A DNA stretch of 61,727 nt from an uncultured Clostridia bacterium (lineage in GTDB: Bacteria > Bacillota > Clostridia > Oscillospirales > Ruminococcaceae), in contig CANRLN010000007.1 in assembly GCA_947631445.1 (NCBI GenBank), positions 1 to 61,727 on the forward strand, written 5' to 3'. A model generated the notes under the pieces. It saw only the letters and a list, made by a program, of their open reading frames with translations, ran no database searches and had not been told where the DNA came from. This document shows, piece after piece, positions 26,199-35,396 of the stretch. The position numbers and the translations under genes are program-made. How positions within the stretch are numbered: the first letter of the stretch is position 1; each line of letters opens with the position of its first letter.

Positions 26199-27029
26199 CT
26201 AACCTCCTTTCAAAATTTTAGCGTTTCTATGTTGAACAAGACTTATCACAAACAAAATGATAAACGAAAATATCAAAAGTACAAGTGCAATTGCTGTTGC
26301 TTGAGAATAATTGTATTCCTGTAATTTTGACATTATAATAAGTGGCGTAATTTCTGTTTTATACGGCATATTGCCCGCTATAAAAACCACACTTCCGTAT
26401 TCTCCTATGCAACGTCCAAAAGCCAGTCCGAATCCTGTAATTGCAGCAGGAAAAATCTCTGGAAGTATAATTCTTCTAAATGCAGTGAACCTGCTTGCCC
26501 CCATTGTTTGTGCGGCTTCTTCATAACTTCCGTCAAGTTTTTCAAGCACAGGTTGAACCGCTCTAACAACAAATGGAATTCCCACAAAAATAAGAGCTAT
26601 TGTAATTCCTGCTTTTGTATATGCTATTTCGATTCCGAATTTTGCAAAAAACTTTCCTATCAAACCATTGTCGGTAGTAAGAGAAGTAAGTGCTATACCT
26701 GCAACAGCGGTTGGAAGTGCAAAAGGAAGTTCAATAATTCCATTTAAAATAACTTTAAGCGGAAAATCATACCTGACAAGCACCCAAGCCAGCACCACGC
26801 CCATTATTAAATTAACTATAGAAGCTATAAAAGCCGTTAAAATACTTACTTTAAAGCTTGACATTACTCTGGCATTTGTTATTGTATCAATTATTTCTTT
26901 TGGACTTAATTTTAAAGTATAGATTACAAGTGATATCAGCGGAATAATTACGATTATGCTAAGCATTGTAAGTGTTATTCCAAGCGATAGTCCAAAGCCC
27001 GGTATCACCCTTTTTGCTGTTTTTTTCAT
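26199..27029 (-). CDS. cysT: Sulfate ABC transporter permease (CysT)
   Basis: 276 residues from ATG 27029 with GGAGG upstream (a TTG 21 bases earlier overlaps that site). Six membrane segments and the EAA loop YEEAAQTMGASRFTAFRR, then FGRCIGEYGSVVFIAG. It pairs with CysW. The gene starts 65 bases after the true end of the sbp frame (27095), on the same transcript. Confidence 0.94.
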   Translation of the reverse strand: MKKTAKRVIPGFGLSLGITLTMLSIIVIIPLISLVIYTLKLSPKEIIDTITNARVMSSFKVSILTAFIASIVNLIMGVVLAWVLVRYDFPLKVILNGIIELPFALPTAVAGIALTSLTTDNGLIGKFFAKFGIEIAYTKAGITIALIFVGIPFVVRAVQPVLEKLDGSYEEAAQTMGASRFTAFRRIILPEIFPAAITGFGLAFGRCIGEYGSVVFIAGNMPYKTEITPLIIMSKLQEYNYSQATAIALVLLIFSFIILFVISLVQHRNAKILKGG

Positions 27030-27094
27030 CACTTTTTTCCTCCAAACCAAAACCGTAAGTTTTTTTATTTGTACGGCTTTAGCTTTAATTTATA

Positions 27095-28140
27095 TTATTT
27101 TTCATCATAAATCTCATCAAACACTCCACCATCAGAGAAATGTGTTTGCTGAGCCTTATCCCAACCGCCAAAATCGTTGACAGTTACAAGATTTACACTT
27201 AAATCAAAAGTGTCTTTATATTCTTGGAGAATCTTTTCGTTTGTAGGTCTGTAGAAATTGTCGCCTGCAATTGTCCCTCATCTGAATATAAATACTGTAA
27301 ATATTCAGTAGCCGCTTCTCTTGTTCCACGCTCATCAACCACCTTGTCGACTATTGCCACAGAAGGTTGTGCCAGAATACTTACACTCGGTGTAATGATT
27401 TCATACTCATCGGGGTGGTCCTGAATAGAAAGATATGCTTCATTTTCCCATGCCAAAAGCACATCACCCTGTCCATTTTCTACAAATGTAGTAGTTGCAC
27501 CTCTTGCACCCGAATCAAGTACCAAAACGTTTTGATAAAGCTTTTTGATAAATTCTTTATCCTTCTGCTCATCACCGCCGTTTTGTTTATCTGCATATGC
27601 CCAAGCCGCAAGGTAGTTCCATCTTGCACCACCAGAAGTTTTAGGATTTGGAGTTATAATTCCAATATCGTCCTTTACAAGGTCGTCCCAGTCGTGAATA
27701 TTTTTCGGATTTCCCTTTCTTACAAGAAAAACAATTGTCGATGTATAGGGGGCACTGTCATTGTCAAACTCGCTTACCCAGCCATCTTCGATAAGTCCTG
27801 CATCACGCACCGCATTTACATCATATTCAAGTGCAAGCGTTACAACATCAGCCTCCAAGCCATTTGCAACCTCAAGTGCCTGCTTTCCTGAACCACCGTG
27901 CGATTGTGTTATTTCAATATCAGTTCCCTTTTCCTCTTTCCAATGTTTCGCAAATGCTTTATTGTAATTTGCATAAAGTTCACGGGTAGGGTCATAAGAC
28001 ACATTTGTAAGCGTTATCTTGCCATCTTTGCCTGACACGTTTGATGCAGCTGCTTTACCGCAAGATGTGAATGTTCCAAGGCTTACAACTGCTGTCAATG
28101 CGATTGATAATGTAATATTTATAATTCTTTTTTTATTCAT
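27095..28140 (-). pseudogene. sbp: Sulfate-binding lipoprotein gene with a one-base frameshift
   Basis: Starts at ATG 28140 (AGAGG upstream). Signal peptide with lipobox FTSC, then the sulfate-binding protein body: [46 protein letters not shown], and so on. Near 27268-27276 the frame must shift by one base: the open frame runs on to a spurious end (27199), whereas the other frame continues the family sequence AGDNFYRP...VNDFGGWDKAQ...FDEIYDEK to TAA 27097-27095. About 59 C-terminal residues are lost. Either a true mutation or a base-calling error at GGACAATTG. Confidence 0.85.
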
Positions 28141-28197
28141 AGTTAAAACCTCTTTCATGTAATTATTTTTATCTGCCGATTTTGCCCTAAAACAAGG

Positions 28198-28284
28198 TTA
28201 CATACAACAGCACATTATTCCTCCGACCGATGTGTACATTACACTTATAAGATATACTTTTTTCTTAGTGAAGTTTTTAACCAT
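28198..28284 (-). CDS. 28-residue cysteine-rich leader peptide of the sulfate operon
   Basis: ATG 28284 has AAGGAG nine bases upstream. The peptide is MVKNFTKKKVY... and ends GGIMCCCM before TAA 28200. It lies between the operon promoter and sbp, 57 bases before the sbp start. Three consecutive Cys codons (TGT TGT TGC) at the very end of an otherwise plain peptide are what a cysteine-sensing leader would show: slow translation when charged tRNA-Cys is scarce. No clear terminator/antiterminator pair is visible after it. Not a known annotated family. Confidence 0.6.
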   Translation of the reverse strand: MVKNFTKKKVYLISVMYTSVGGIMCCCM

Positions 28285-28349
28285 ACTTGCTCTCTCCTTT
28301 TGCTTAATCCTATTATTTATATAGACTAAGTATGATTTATTGTGGTTAT

Positions 28350-28378
28350 ATTATACATCAAAATCTACTAAATGTCAA
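28350..28378 (-). promoter_or_regulatory. Promoter of the sulfate assimilation operon
   Basis: Minus strand TTGACA 28378-28373, 17-base spacer, TATAAT 28355-28350. About 65 bases of leader precede the Cys-rich peptide. It is the only strong promoter upstream of sbp. Confidence 0.82.
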
Positions 28379-28462
28379 TAGGAAAAGTATAAATTTGTAT
28401 CAATAACTATATTTTAAGATAATATTGAAAAGTTTTTAGAATAATACTTATAAAAAATTAAA

Positions 28463-28498
28463 AAAATCGTCTGATTTAAAAATAAATCAGACGATTTT
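28463..28498 (-). terminator. Terminator after hemL
   Basis: A strong perfect stem AAAATCGTCTGATTTA / TAAATCAGACGATTTT just behind the hemL stop, with a five-base loop and A/T runs on both flanks. It separates the heme and sulfate operons. Confidence 0.9.
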
Positions 28499-28501
28499 AA
28501 T

Positions 28502-29758
28502 TTATAATTTCTCTATAGTCTCGCAGGTTTTTTCTATATCTTCATTGCTGTGTGCATAAGATACAAACATTGCTTCAAACTGGCTCGGTGCTATATATAT
28601 TCCATTATTAAGCATATAGTCATAATATTTAGCATATTTTTGCGTGTCGCATTGTTGTGCATCATTATAGTTTTCAACCGTTTTTTCATTAAAAAACACT
28701 GTCATAAGTGAACCTTGACGATTTACATTAAGACCTTTATTAACAAATGCAGTTTCAATCTTTTTGGATTTTTGCTCTAATTCATTGTAAATATTTTCAT
28801 TTCCCTCTAAAATATTAATAATTTCAATGCCTGCCGCAACAGCAATCGGATTTCCCGAAAGAGTACCTGCCTGATATACAGAACCCAAAGGTGCTACACA
28901 ATTCATTATTTCCTCAAGTCCTCCATAAACTGCAAGTGGCATTCCACCACCTACAATTTTACCAAGTACGGTCATATCCGGCGTTATACCATAATAATCG
29001 GCAGCACCACCTATTGATAATCTAAATCCTGTTATAACTTCATCAAAAATAAGTACACTGTCATACTTTAAAGTTATATCTCTTAAGAACTTCAAAAAAC
29101 CGTTTTTAGGTGGAACAACTCCCATATTTGCTGCACAAGGTTCAACAATAACACAAGCTATCTGTTCACCATATTTTTTAAATATATCTTCTACCGACTG
29201 CTCATCATTATATTTTGCCAAAAGAGTGTTTTCAGTAGCACCCTTAGGCACACCGCCACTTGATGGAATAGAATTTGTCAGAAGCCCTGAACCTGCACTT
29301 ACAAGCAAACCATCGCTATGACCATGATAACAACCCTCAAACTTTACAATCATATCTCGGTTGGTATAGCCTCTTGCTGCCCTTATCGCACTCATTGTTC
29401 CCTCTGTACCTGAGTTTACAAGCCTTAATTTTTGCATATTTGGATAATGTTTTTTTATTAATCTTGCAAGTGTGATTTCTCCCTTATGACAAGCACCGAA
29501 TGTAAGTCCACTGTCACACGCATTTTTCACTGCATTAATCACTCGTTTGTTTGCATGACCTAAAATATTAGGTCCCCATGAACATACATAATCTATAAAT
29601 TCATTTTGATTTTCGTCATATATTTTACTGCCATCGGCATGGTCAATAAAAAGTGGAGTAAACCCTACTGATTTACATGCACGAACAGGACTATTTACTC
29701 CACCCGGCATAAATTCCTGTGCAGTTTTATATAACCCAACCGACCTATCTATATTCAT
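28502..29758 (-). CDS. hemL: Glutamate-1-semialdehyde 2,1-aminomutase
   Basis: 418 residues from ATG 29758, whose GAGGAGGAA site is the end of hemB. PLP lysine in TVLGKIVGGGMPLAVYGG, upstream FDEVITGFRLSIGGAADYYG, and N-terminal YVCSWGPNILGHA. It makes 5-aminolevulinate from glutamate semialdehyde delivered by HemA. Last gene of the operon. The C-terminal MFVSYAHSNEDIEKTCE is the usual ending. Confidence 0.96.
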   Translation of the reverse strand: MNIDRSVGLYKTAQEFMPGGVNSPVRACKSVGFTPLFIDHADGSKIYDENQNEFIDYVCSWGPNILGHANKRVINAVKNACDSGLTFGACHKGEITLARLIKKHYPNMQKLRLVNSGTEGTMSAIRAARGYTNRDMIVKFEGCYHGHSDGLLVSAGSGLLTNSIPSSGGVPKGATENTLLAKYNDEQSVEDIFKKYGEQIACVIVEPCAANMGVVPPKNGFLKFLRDITLKYDSVLIFDEVITGFRLSIGGAADYYGITPDMTVLGKIVGGGMPLAVYGGLEEIMNCVAPLGSVYQAGTLSGNPIAVAAGIEIINILEGNENIYNELEQKSKKIETAFVNKGLNVNRQGSLMTVFFNEKTVENYNDAQQCDTQKYAKYYDYMLNNGIYIAPSQFEAMFVSYAHSNEDIEKTCETIEKL

Positions 29759-29759
29759 G

Positions 29760-30725
29760 TTATTCCTCCTCAATCCACTTTGCTACATCAAGTGCATGAT
29801 ATGTTATGATTATATCCGCTCCTGCTCTTTTTATTGCAACAAGGTTTTCAAATACAATTTTCTTTTCATCTATATATCCCAAACTTGCTGCTGCTTTTAC
29901 CATGGAGTATTCTCCACTTACATTATATGCAACAAGAGGCACACTAAAATTTTGTCTTGCTTCCTTAATGACATCTAAAAATGCAAGAGCAGGCTTAACC
30001 ATAACCATATCTGCACCCTCATCAATATCATCTGCGATTTCCCTTAATGCTTCACGTCCATTTGAAACATCCATCTGATAAGTTTTTCTGTCGCCAAAAC
30101 AAGGGGCAGAACCTGCCGCTTCACGAAAAGGCGAATAATAAGCAGAAGCAAATTTTGCACTATAAGCCATAATAGGAGTATCTGTAAATCCTGTTTTATC
30201 AAGTGCCTGTCTTATACTTTCCACTCTGCCGTCCATCATATCTGAAGGAGCAATTATATCAGCACCACTTTCTGCAAGACTCACAGCCATTTTCTGTAAA
30301 AGTGATAAGGTTTCATCATTTAAAATTTTACCGTCACGCACAACTCCACAATGACCGTGAGATGTATATTCACAAAGACAAACATCTGCAATAACCAAAA
30401 GAGATGGATAATTTTTCTTAATAAACCTTATTGCACGCTGAGTAATTCCGTTGTTGTCGTAAGCACTTGAACCAAACTCATCTTTATGGTTTGGTACACC
30501 GAAAATTAATATTCCGGCAATTTTTCTTTGGACGGCAATTTCAAGCACTTCGTCCAATCTGTCAATAGAATACTGAAAAACGTTGGGCATAGAATCAATC
30601 GGGATTTTTTTATCCTCACCCTCAACCACAAAAATGGGATATATAAAATCTTTAACAGAAAGTCTTGTTTCCCTTACAAGATTTCTCATTAATTCATTTT
30701 GTCTTAATCGTCTAAATCTTTTCAT
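29760..30725 (-). CDS. hemB: Porphobilinogen synthase (5-aminolevulinate dehydratase)
   Basis: 321 residues from ATG 30725. Zinc cysteines in [15 protein letters not shown], the two Schiff-base lysines in [18 protein letters not shown] and [12 protein letters not shown]. Condenses two 5-aminolevulinates to porphobilinogen. It overlaps the end of the cobA/hemD gene by 14 bases, showing coupled translation. The Cys-rich form is the Zn-dependent type. Confidence 0.96.
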   Translation of the reverse strand: MKRFRRLRQNELMRNLVRETRLSVKDFIYPIFVVEGEDKKIPIDSMPNVFQYSIDRLDEVLEIAVQRKIAGILIFGVPNHKDEFGSSAYDNNGITQRAIRFIKKNYPSLLVIADVCLCEYTSHGHCGVVRDGKILNDETLSLLQKMAVSLAESGADIIAPSDMMDGRVESIRQALDKTGFTDTPIMAYSAKFASAYYSPFREAAGSAPCFGDRKTYQMDVSNGREALREIADDIDEGADMVMVKPALAFLDVIKEARQNFSVPLVAYNVSGEYSMVKAAASLGYIDEKKIVFENLVAIKRAGADIIITYHALDVAKWIEEE

Positions 30726-32208
30726 TTTCAAATACCTCTAAAATTTTATTTACAACGCCATCTGAATCTTGAACATCGCATACATAAAAATTATTTATAT
30801 TATGTTCTTTCAACGCCTTAGCTGTTTCTTCACCAATACATATTATTTTTGTTTTTTTAGAAAATTTTCCACCTATTTTAAAAAATTCCTCCGCACCAGA
30901 ACGACTTGCAAAGGTTAAATAATCGGTTTTAACTTTCAATTTCTCTACTTCACTTTCCTGCCCTAATACATCATAAATTTTCAAATCATCATACAAAATA
31001 TTATTTTTATCAAGTGTTTTATTTAAAACCTGAGAACCTTTTTTTGCTCTTGCAATAAGAATTTTTTCACCTTGATTTATATTTTTAACCAATTTCTCTG
31101 CTAAACAAGCTGTTGTAAATTTTTCAGGAACAACATCTGCAAAAATGCCGTGATTTTCTAAAATTTCTGCAGTACCTTTGCCAATTACAGCAAATTTAAT
31201 TTCTGACAAATTTCTGATGTCTATTCTATTTTTTATAACTTGGTCAAAGAAAATTTCTGCACCATTAATACTTGTTAGCACTACATATTTATAATTATTT
31301 ATATTTTTTAAAGCATTGTCAAGCATATAAATTTCGGGAAGTTTAAACACTTTTAAATAATCTAAAACATTAACACCTGCTCCAAGATTTTCAAGTTTTT
31401 GTGATAACTTTTGTGTAAGATTTTTTGTACCCGTCACCGTTACAGTTTTTCCTTTAAGTTGTAAATTTAATGTGTCTGAAAAATCAAAAGCCACCGTTTT
31501 TCCGACAATAATTGTTGCCGGTGACTGAATTTTACTTTCGATAACTTTTTGTGAAATATCATATAAAGTTCCTCTAACCGTCTTTTGCAAATAAGTACCA
31601 CCATTTGATACAACTGCACATGGCATATCTTTAGACATACCGTTTTCAATAAGGCTCTGTGTTATTTTTTCAAGACTATTTAATCCCATAAGAAAAACAA
31701 GAGTACCTTCAAGCTTTGCAAAGATTTTCATATTTTCAGGAAGTGATTCCTCAAGCGTTTTACCTGTAATAACATGAAAGCTACGACTTATTTTTCTATG
31801 AGTAACAGGTATTCCAGCACTTTCTGCTACTGCAACTGCAGAGGTTATTCCTGGCACAACAGAATAGCAAATATTATTGTTAATAAGTGCTGAAATTTCC
31901 TCACCGCCTCGTCCGAAAACAAATGGGTCGCCACCTTTTAAACGTACTACATTTTTTCCACTGCAAGCTTTTTCAACAAGCAACTTATTAATATTATCTT
32001 GCTTAAAACTTGGTTTTCCTGCTCGCTTTCCAACGCAGATTTTTTCAGCAGTTTCTTTGGCAAAATCTAAAATTCTTTTATCAACAAGACTGTCATAAAC
32101 TAAAACATCAGCATTTTCAACTGCTTTTTTTCCACGAAGTGTAATTAAATCATAGCTTCCACACCCTGCACCAACTAATATAACCCAACCTTTATTTTCA
32201 TTTTTCAT
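30712..32208 (-). CDS. cobA-hemD: Fused uroporphyrinogen-III C-methyltransferase / uroporphyrinogen-III synthase
   Basis: 498 residues in two parts. Residues 1-240 are Cob[60 protein letters not shown] shortened here as motif parts, and SAM contacts [10 protein letters not shown]. Residues ~250-498 are HemD-like ([41 protein letters not shown]). The fusion, common in Clostridia, closes the tetrapyrrole and methylates C2 and C7 to precorrin-2, leading to siroheme or cobalamin. The start overlaps hemC by four bases. Confidence 0.94.
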   Translation of the reverse strand: MKNENKGWVILVGAGCGSYDLITLRGKKAVENADVLVYDSLVDKRILDFAKETAEKICVGKRAGKPSFKQDNINKLLVEKACSGKNVVRLKGGDPFVFGRGGEEISALINNNICYSVVPGITSAVAVAESAGIPVTHRKISRSFHVITGKTLEESLPENMKIFAKLEGTLVFLMGLNSLEKITQSLIENGMSKDMPCAVVSNGGTYLQKTVRGTLYDISQKVIESKIQSPATIIVGKTVAFDFSDTLNLQLKGKTVTVTGTKNLTQKLSQKLENLGAGVNVLDYLKVFKLPEIYMLDNALKNINNYKYVVLTSINGAEIFFDQVIKNRIDIRNLSEIKFAVIGKGTAEILENHGIFADVVPEKFTTACLAEKLVKNINQGEKILIARAKKGSQVLNKTLDKNNILYDDLKIYDVLGQESEVEKLKVKTDYLTFASRSGAEEFFKIGGKFSKKTKIICIGEETAKALKEHNINNFYVCDVQDSDGVVNKILEVFENEKI

Positions 32209-33068
32209 AAACTTTCTACTAACTCCTCAACTGCTTTAAATCTTTCACTTATATCAACCGTTTCAGTTATAATTTTTCTTCCATCTTTTGACATCATTAT
32301 AGTGATTTTTTTATCTTTAACACTACTGAAAACACTAAACGGCGTTGTACAACCACCACCGAAAATCTTTGTAGCATAACTCTCCGTTTCAAACTCAAGC
32401 ATTGTTTTTTTATGTGAGATTTGTTTTGCAATCATTAAAGCTTTACTGTTTTTTCTTGTTTGAATCGCAATTATTCCCTGTCCACCAGCAGGAATAAACT
32501 CATTGGGTTCAAATATTCTTACACTAAAATCATCAAGAGAAATATCAATTCTTTCAATACCTGCACACGCAAGAATTATTCCGTCATATTCTCTATTTTT
32601 TAGCTTATTAAGCCTTGTTTCAATATTTCCACGAATATCTTTAAAACTTGCTTTTTTATACATTCTTAGAAAATTATTTCTACGCCTTAAACTTCCTGTA
32701 CCAACAATAAAAGAGCTTTCAGAATTAAATTCTTTTTTTTCGTTTGTTATAAGCATATCACGAAAATCCCCACGTTTTAGTACAGATGAAATTTCAAGTC
32801 CTTCGCCGATATTAAGTGGTAAATCCTTAGCACTATGTACTGCCATGTCAATTTTTCCAGTTTTAAGCATATCCTCAATTTCTGAAACAAATATGCCTTT
32901 TCCACCTATTTGTCTGAGTGGTGAAGTAAGATTTTTATCTCCCTTTGTTGTTATTCCAATAATTTCTATTTGTATATCCGGAAAGTGTGTTATAATTTCT
33001 TCAGCAACCATTTGAGTTTGTTTCATAGCAAGTTTGCTTTTTCTTGTTCCTATCCTAATTTTTTCCAT
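32205..33068 (-). CDS. hemC: Hydroxymethylbilane synthase (porphobilinogen deaminase)
   Basis: 287 residues. N-terminal GTRKSKLAMKQTQMV, the arginine-rich FIVGTGSLRRRNNFLR, and GGGCTTPFSVFS with the dipyrromethane-cofactor cysteine. Joins four porphobilinogens to hydroxymethylbilane. Slightly shorter than the ~310-residue average at the C-terminus. It overlaps the sirC-like gene by 14 bases. Confidence 0.95.
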   Translation of the reverse strand: MEKIRIGTRKSKLAMKQTQMVAEEIITHFPDIQIEIIGITTKGDKNLTSPLRQIGGKGIFVSEIEDMLKTGKIDMAVHSAKDLPLNIGEGLEISSVLKRGDFRDMLITNEKKEFNSESSFIVGTGSLRRRNNFLRMYKKASFKDIRGNIETRLNKLKNREYDGIILACAGIERIDISLDDFSVRIFEPNEFIPAGGQGIIAIQTRKNSKALMIAKQISHKKTMLEFETESYATKIFGGGCTTPFSVFSSVKDKKITIMMSKDGRKIITETVDISERFKAVEELVESL

Positions 33069-33690
33069 TCTTTAATTCCTCAATTTTTGTATCAATTTCA
33101 ATCTCTGTATCATCTAACATATTTGATGTAATACACATATCAAAAAGTATTTCAAATACTCTCTTTCTATCATTTTCATTTGAAAATTCTTGTTTGATTT
33201 TTTCACGATATTTGCCTAAAATATTAACGGTTGAAATAAGTTTTTCATCAATTAGGTTATCAACTTTTTTTCTTAAAAATTTTGCGACCATCGGACTTTC
33301 ACCACTTGTTGTAATTCCGACAGTTATATTATTTTTATGTGATAATGCTGGAAAAATAAATGTGCAGTTGTCTTTGTCATCAACAGTATTTACAAGGATA
33401 TTTCGTGACTTACAAACTTTAAATATACTTGAATTAAGTAATTTATCGTCTGTTGCTGTTATAACGCAGAAAACATCTTCAAGGTCGCAAAAATCAAACT
33501 TCCGATTAAAAATCTCCACACGTTTCTTGTTAGATAATTCATAAATTTCATTACATACTTTTGGTGCAACAACTTTTATGTTTGGTTCAAAACAATTAAG
33601 TTTTTCTATTTTTCTTAGTGCGACTTTTCCGCCACCAACCACTAAAAAATTTTTGTCTTTTATATCAATAAAAAAAGGAAAATAACCCAC
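33055..33690 (-). CDS. Precorrin-2 dehydrogenase (SirC / Met8-like)
   Basis: 211 residues. NAD-binding FLVVGGGKVALRKIEKL, then VITATDDKLLNSSIF and VNTVDDKDNCTFIFPA, the CysG-N signature. It oxidises precorrin-2 to sirohydrochlorin, and in Met8-type members also inserts iron. Length is like SirC. No SirB/CbiK ferrochelatase gene is in the operon, so either this protein chelates iron or the chelatase is elsewhere. GTG start with GGAGGA upstream. Confidence 0.9.
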   Translation of the reverse strand: MGYFPFFIDIKDKNFLVVGGGKVALRKIEKLNCFEPNIKVVAPKVCNEIYELSNKKRVEIFNRKFDFCDLEDVFCVITATDDKLLNSSIFKVCKSRNILVNTVDDKDNCTFIFPALSHKNNITVGITTSGESPMVAKFLRKKVDNLIDEKLISTVNILGKYREKIKQEFSNENDRKRVFEILFDMCITSNMLDDTEIEIDTKIEELKNGKN

Positions 33691-33695
33691 TAATT

Positions 33696-34805
33696 TTATC
33701 CTCCAAAAAGCTCTAAAATATTAATAAAATTTATAAAATCATCGCTTGAACATTGTGCTTTAACCTTAAAAAGCATCTGTTCTAATGTAATATTACTTTT
33801 CTTTATCATTTGAAGTTTTGGCAAAAAGAAATGAAAAGCCATCTCTTTTTTTAAATCGTCAATACTTTGTTGAATAATTTCTTCGGCACTTATAACACTA
33901 TTAAGTTTTTTATCATTATTTTCTTTTGCAAGAATATTAAAATAGTCAATATCATAAAATATTATACCACTTAACTTTTCGCATGATTTATCTATGTCGG
34001 GTGGAACAGCAATATCTATAAGTGTGAGATTTTTACTATAATTGTCACATAAATCATCATACGTTACAGTAAAATGTGGGCTTGTTGTAGCACTCACAAT
34101 ACAATCAACCTTAGAATAATATTGTTTTCTTTCACGATAATCAATTGTTTTAAAAGCATTTAATCTCGCATTTTCAAATTCACGATTATGATTTCTTAGT
34201 GTCAAAATTATATCTATATTTTCATAGGATAAAAGATTTTTAAGCAAACTGTTTCCAATTTTTCCTGTTGAACCAATAAGTAAAACCTTTATTTTTTTAT
34301 CCTTAGATTTTAAAGAAGCAATTTTATTAGCCACCAATGTTGCAACAGACACGCTTGTTTTGGACAGTTTAGTACAGGTTTTAATTTTTTTTGCACAAGT
34401 AACTGCACTTCTAAAAATAACATTCAATTCATAACCCATTTCAATATGTTGTTTGGAAAATTCAAATGCAGACTTAATCTGTCCTAATATTTCGTCTTCT
34501 CCCAAAACCATAGATTCAATTCCACAGCATACTCTAAATAAATGCTCTATTGCTTTTTCATCATGATATATTCTTAAATATCTTGAAAGCGTACCTATTG
34601 GAAAATCGCCATATTTTTCAAGCAACTTAATAATTTTATCATCATTAGTTTGAGTAAAATAAACCTCCGTACGATTACAAGTACAAAGCAACACACAAAA
34701 TTCACTTACACTATTTAAAAAATCAATCTGAATTTCTTTTGAAAAGGCAACTTTTTCCCTTATTTCAATTGGAGCATTTTTATAATTTATACTTATGCAG
34801 TTCAA
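33696..34805 (-). CDS. hemA: Glutamyl-tRNA reductase
   Basis: 369 residues, shorter than the usual 410-450, lacking part of the C-terminal dimerisation domain. Catalytic cysteine in LLCTCNRTEVYF, then CCGIESMVLGEDEILGQIK and NADPH-binding LLIGSTGKIGNSLLKNL. Begins tetrapyrrole synthesis from glutamyl-tRNA. TTG start. First gene of the operon, behind a good promoter. The G-S-T-G-x-I-G loop differs from the usual G-A-G-E-M. Confidence 0.93.
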   Translation of the reverse strand: MNCISINYKNAPIEIREKVAFSKEIQIDFLNSVSEFCVLLCTCNRTEVYFTQTNDDKIIKLLEKYGDFPIGTLSRYLRIYHDEKAIEHLFRVCCGIESMVLGEDEILGQIKSAFEFSKQHIEMGYELNVIFRSAVTCAKKIKTCTKLSKTSVSVATLVANKIASLKSKDKKIKVLLIGSTGKIGNSLLKNLLSYENIDIILTLRNHNREFENARLNAFKTIDYRERKQYYSKVDCIVSATTSPHFTVTYDDLCDNYSKNLTLIDIAVPPDIDKSCEKLSGIIFYDIDYFNILAKENNDKKLNSVISAEEIIQQSIDDLKKEMAFHFFLPKLQMIKKSNITLEQMLFKVKAQCSSDDFINFINILELFGG

Positions 34806-34838
34806 ATTGTCACGTCCCTTATTTTTTTATGCAAATAT

Positions 34839-34867
34839 ATTTTATCACATATTTCATAAAATGTCAA
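34839..34867 (-). promoter_or_regulatory. Promoter of the siroheme/heme operon
   Basis: Minus strand TTGACA 34867-34862, 17-base spacer, TAAAAT 34844-34839, about 30 bases before hemA. Confidence 0.8.
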
Positions 34868-34918
34868 TAGGTTTTGTATAATTTATTTTAAAACTTTTAG
34901 AATTAAAATATATTAAAT

Positions 34919-35300
34919 TTATCTTGCAGAAGAATATCTATCATTTATGTATTTCCACAGTTTTTCTATTCTGCCTCTGCAACGTGAGAAGAATATTTTA
35001 TAGTCTTCACATAAATAGTTAAGACCTATTTCTCCTCCATAAAAATTTCTCCAGCGTTTACACCTCCTCTGCAAAGAGAATAGTATTCACAACTTATACA
35101 TTCTGTTAGTTTTTCAATTGAGTTTTCCATAAATTTTTCACTATCATAAAATTTTTTAAAGCCGTCTGAGATATATCCGAGTTTCCATTCATCTGTTGTA
35201 TAAAAATTACCTGGAAAAACACTTCTGTCGCTTTCTACTGCAAAATATGTAGTACATTTTCCACATATTCTACATACTCCTTTATAATAATATTTGACAC
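34919..35300 (-). pseudogene. C-terminal SPASM piece of a radical SAM maturase (anSME-like), frameshifted
   Basis: Reading from about 35300: YYYKGVCRICGKCTTYFAVE, then GNFYTTDEWKLGYIS, then CISCEYYSLCRGG, where the frame shifts by one base (GGTGTAAAC for an expected GG-C) and continues CKRWRNFYGGEIGLNYLCEDYK to TAA 34921. The Cys spacing is that of auxiliary 4Fe-4S clusters in sulfatase-maturating-type enzymes. The N-terminal radical SAM half is missing. Confidence 0.7.
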
Positions 35301-35396
35301 AAAACGCTCGAAGAAATGTAATAAAAATAACGGAAATTAAGGAGTGTTGAAAATGGGAATAAGCATGCTTATAGAAAATATTTATAGATGTTTTTA

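Noticed and set aside
28141-28349. S-box, SAM-II or T-box riboswitch upstream of sbp
   Set aside because: The leader is too short and lacks their conserved blocks; only the peptide ORF is clear.
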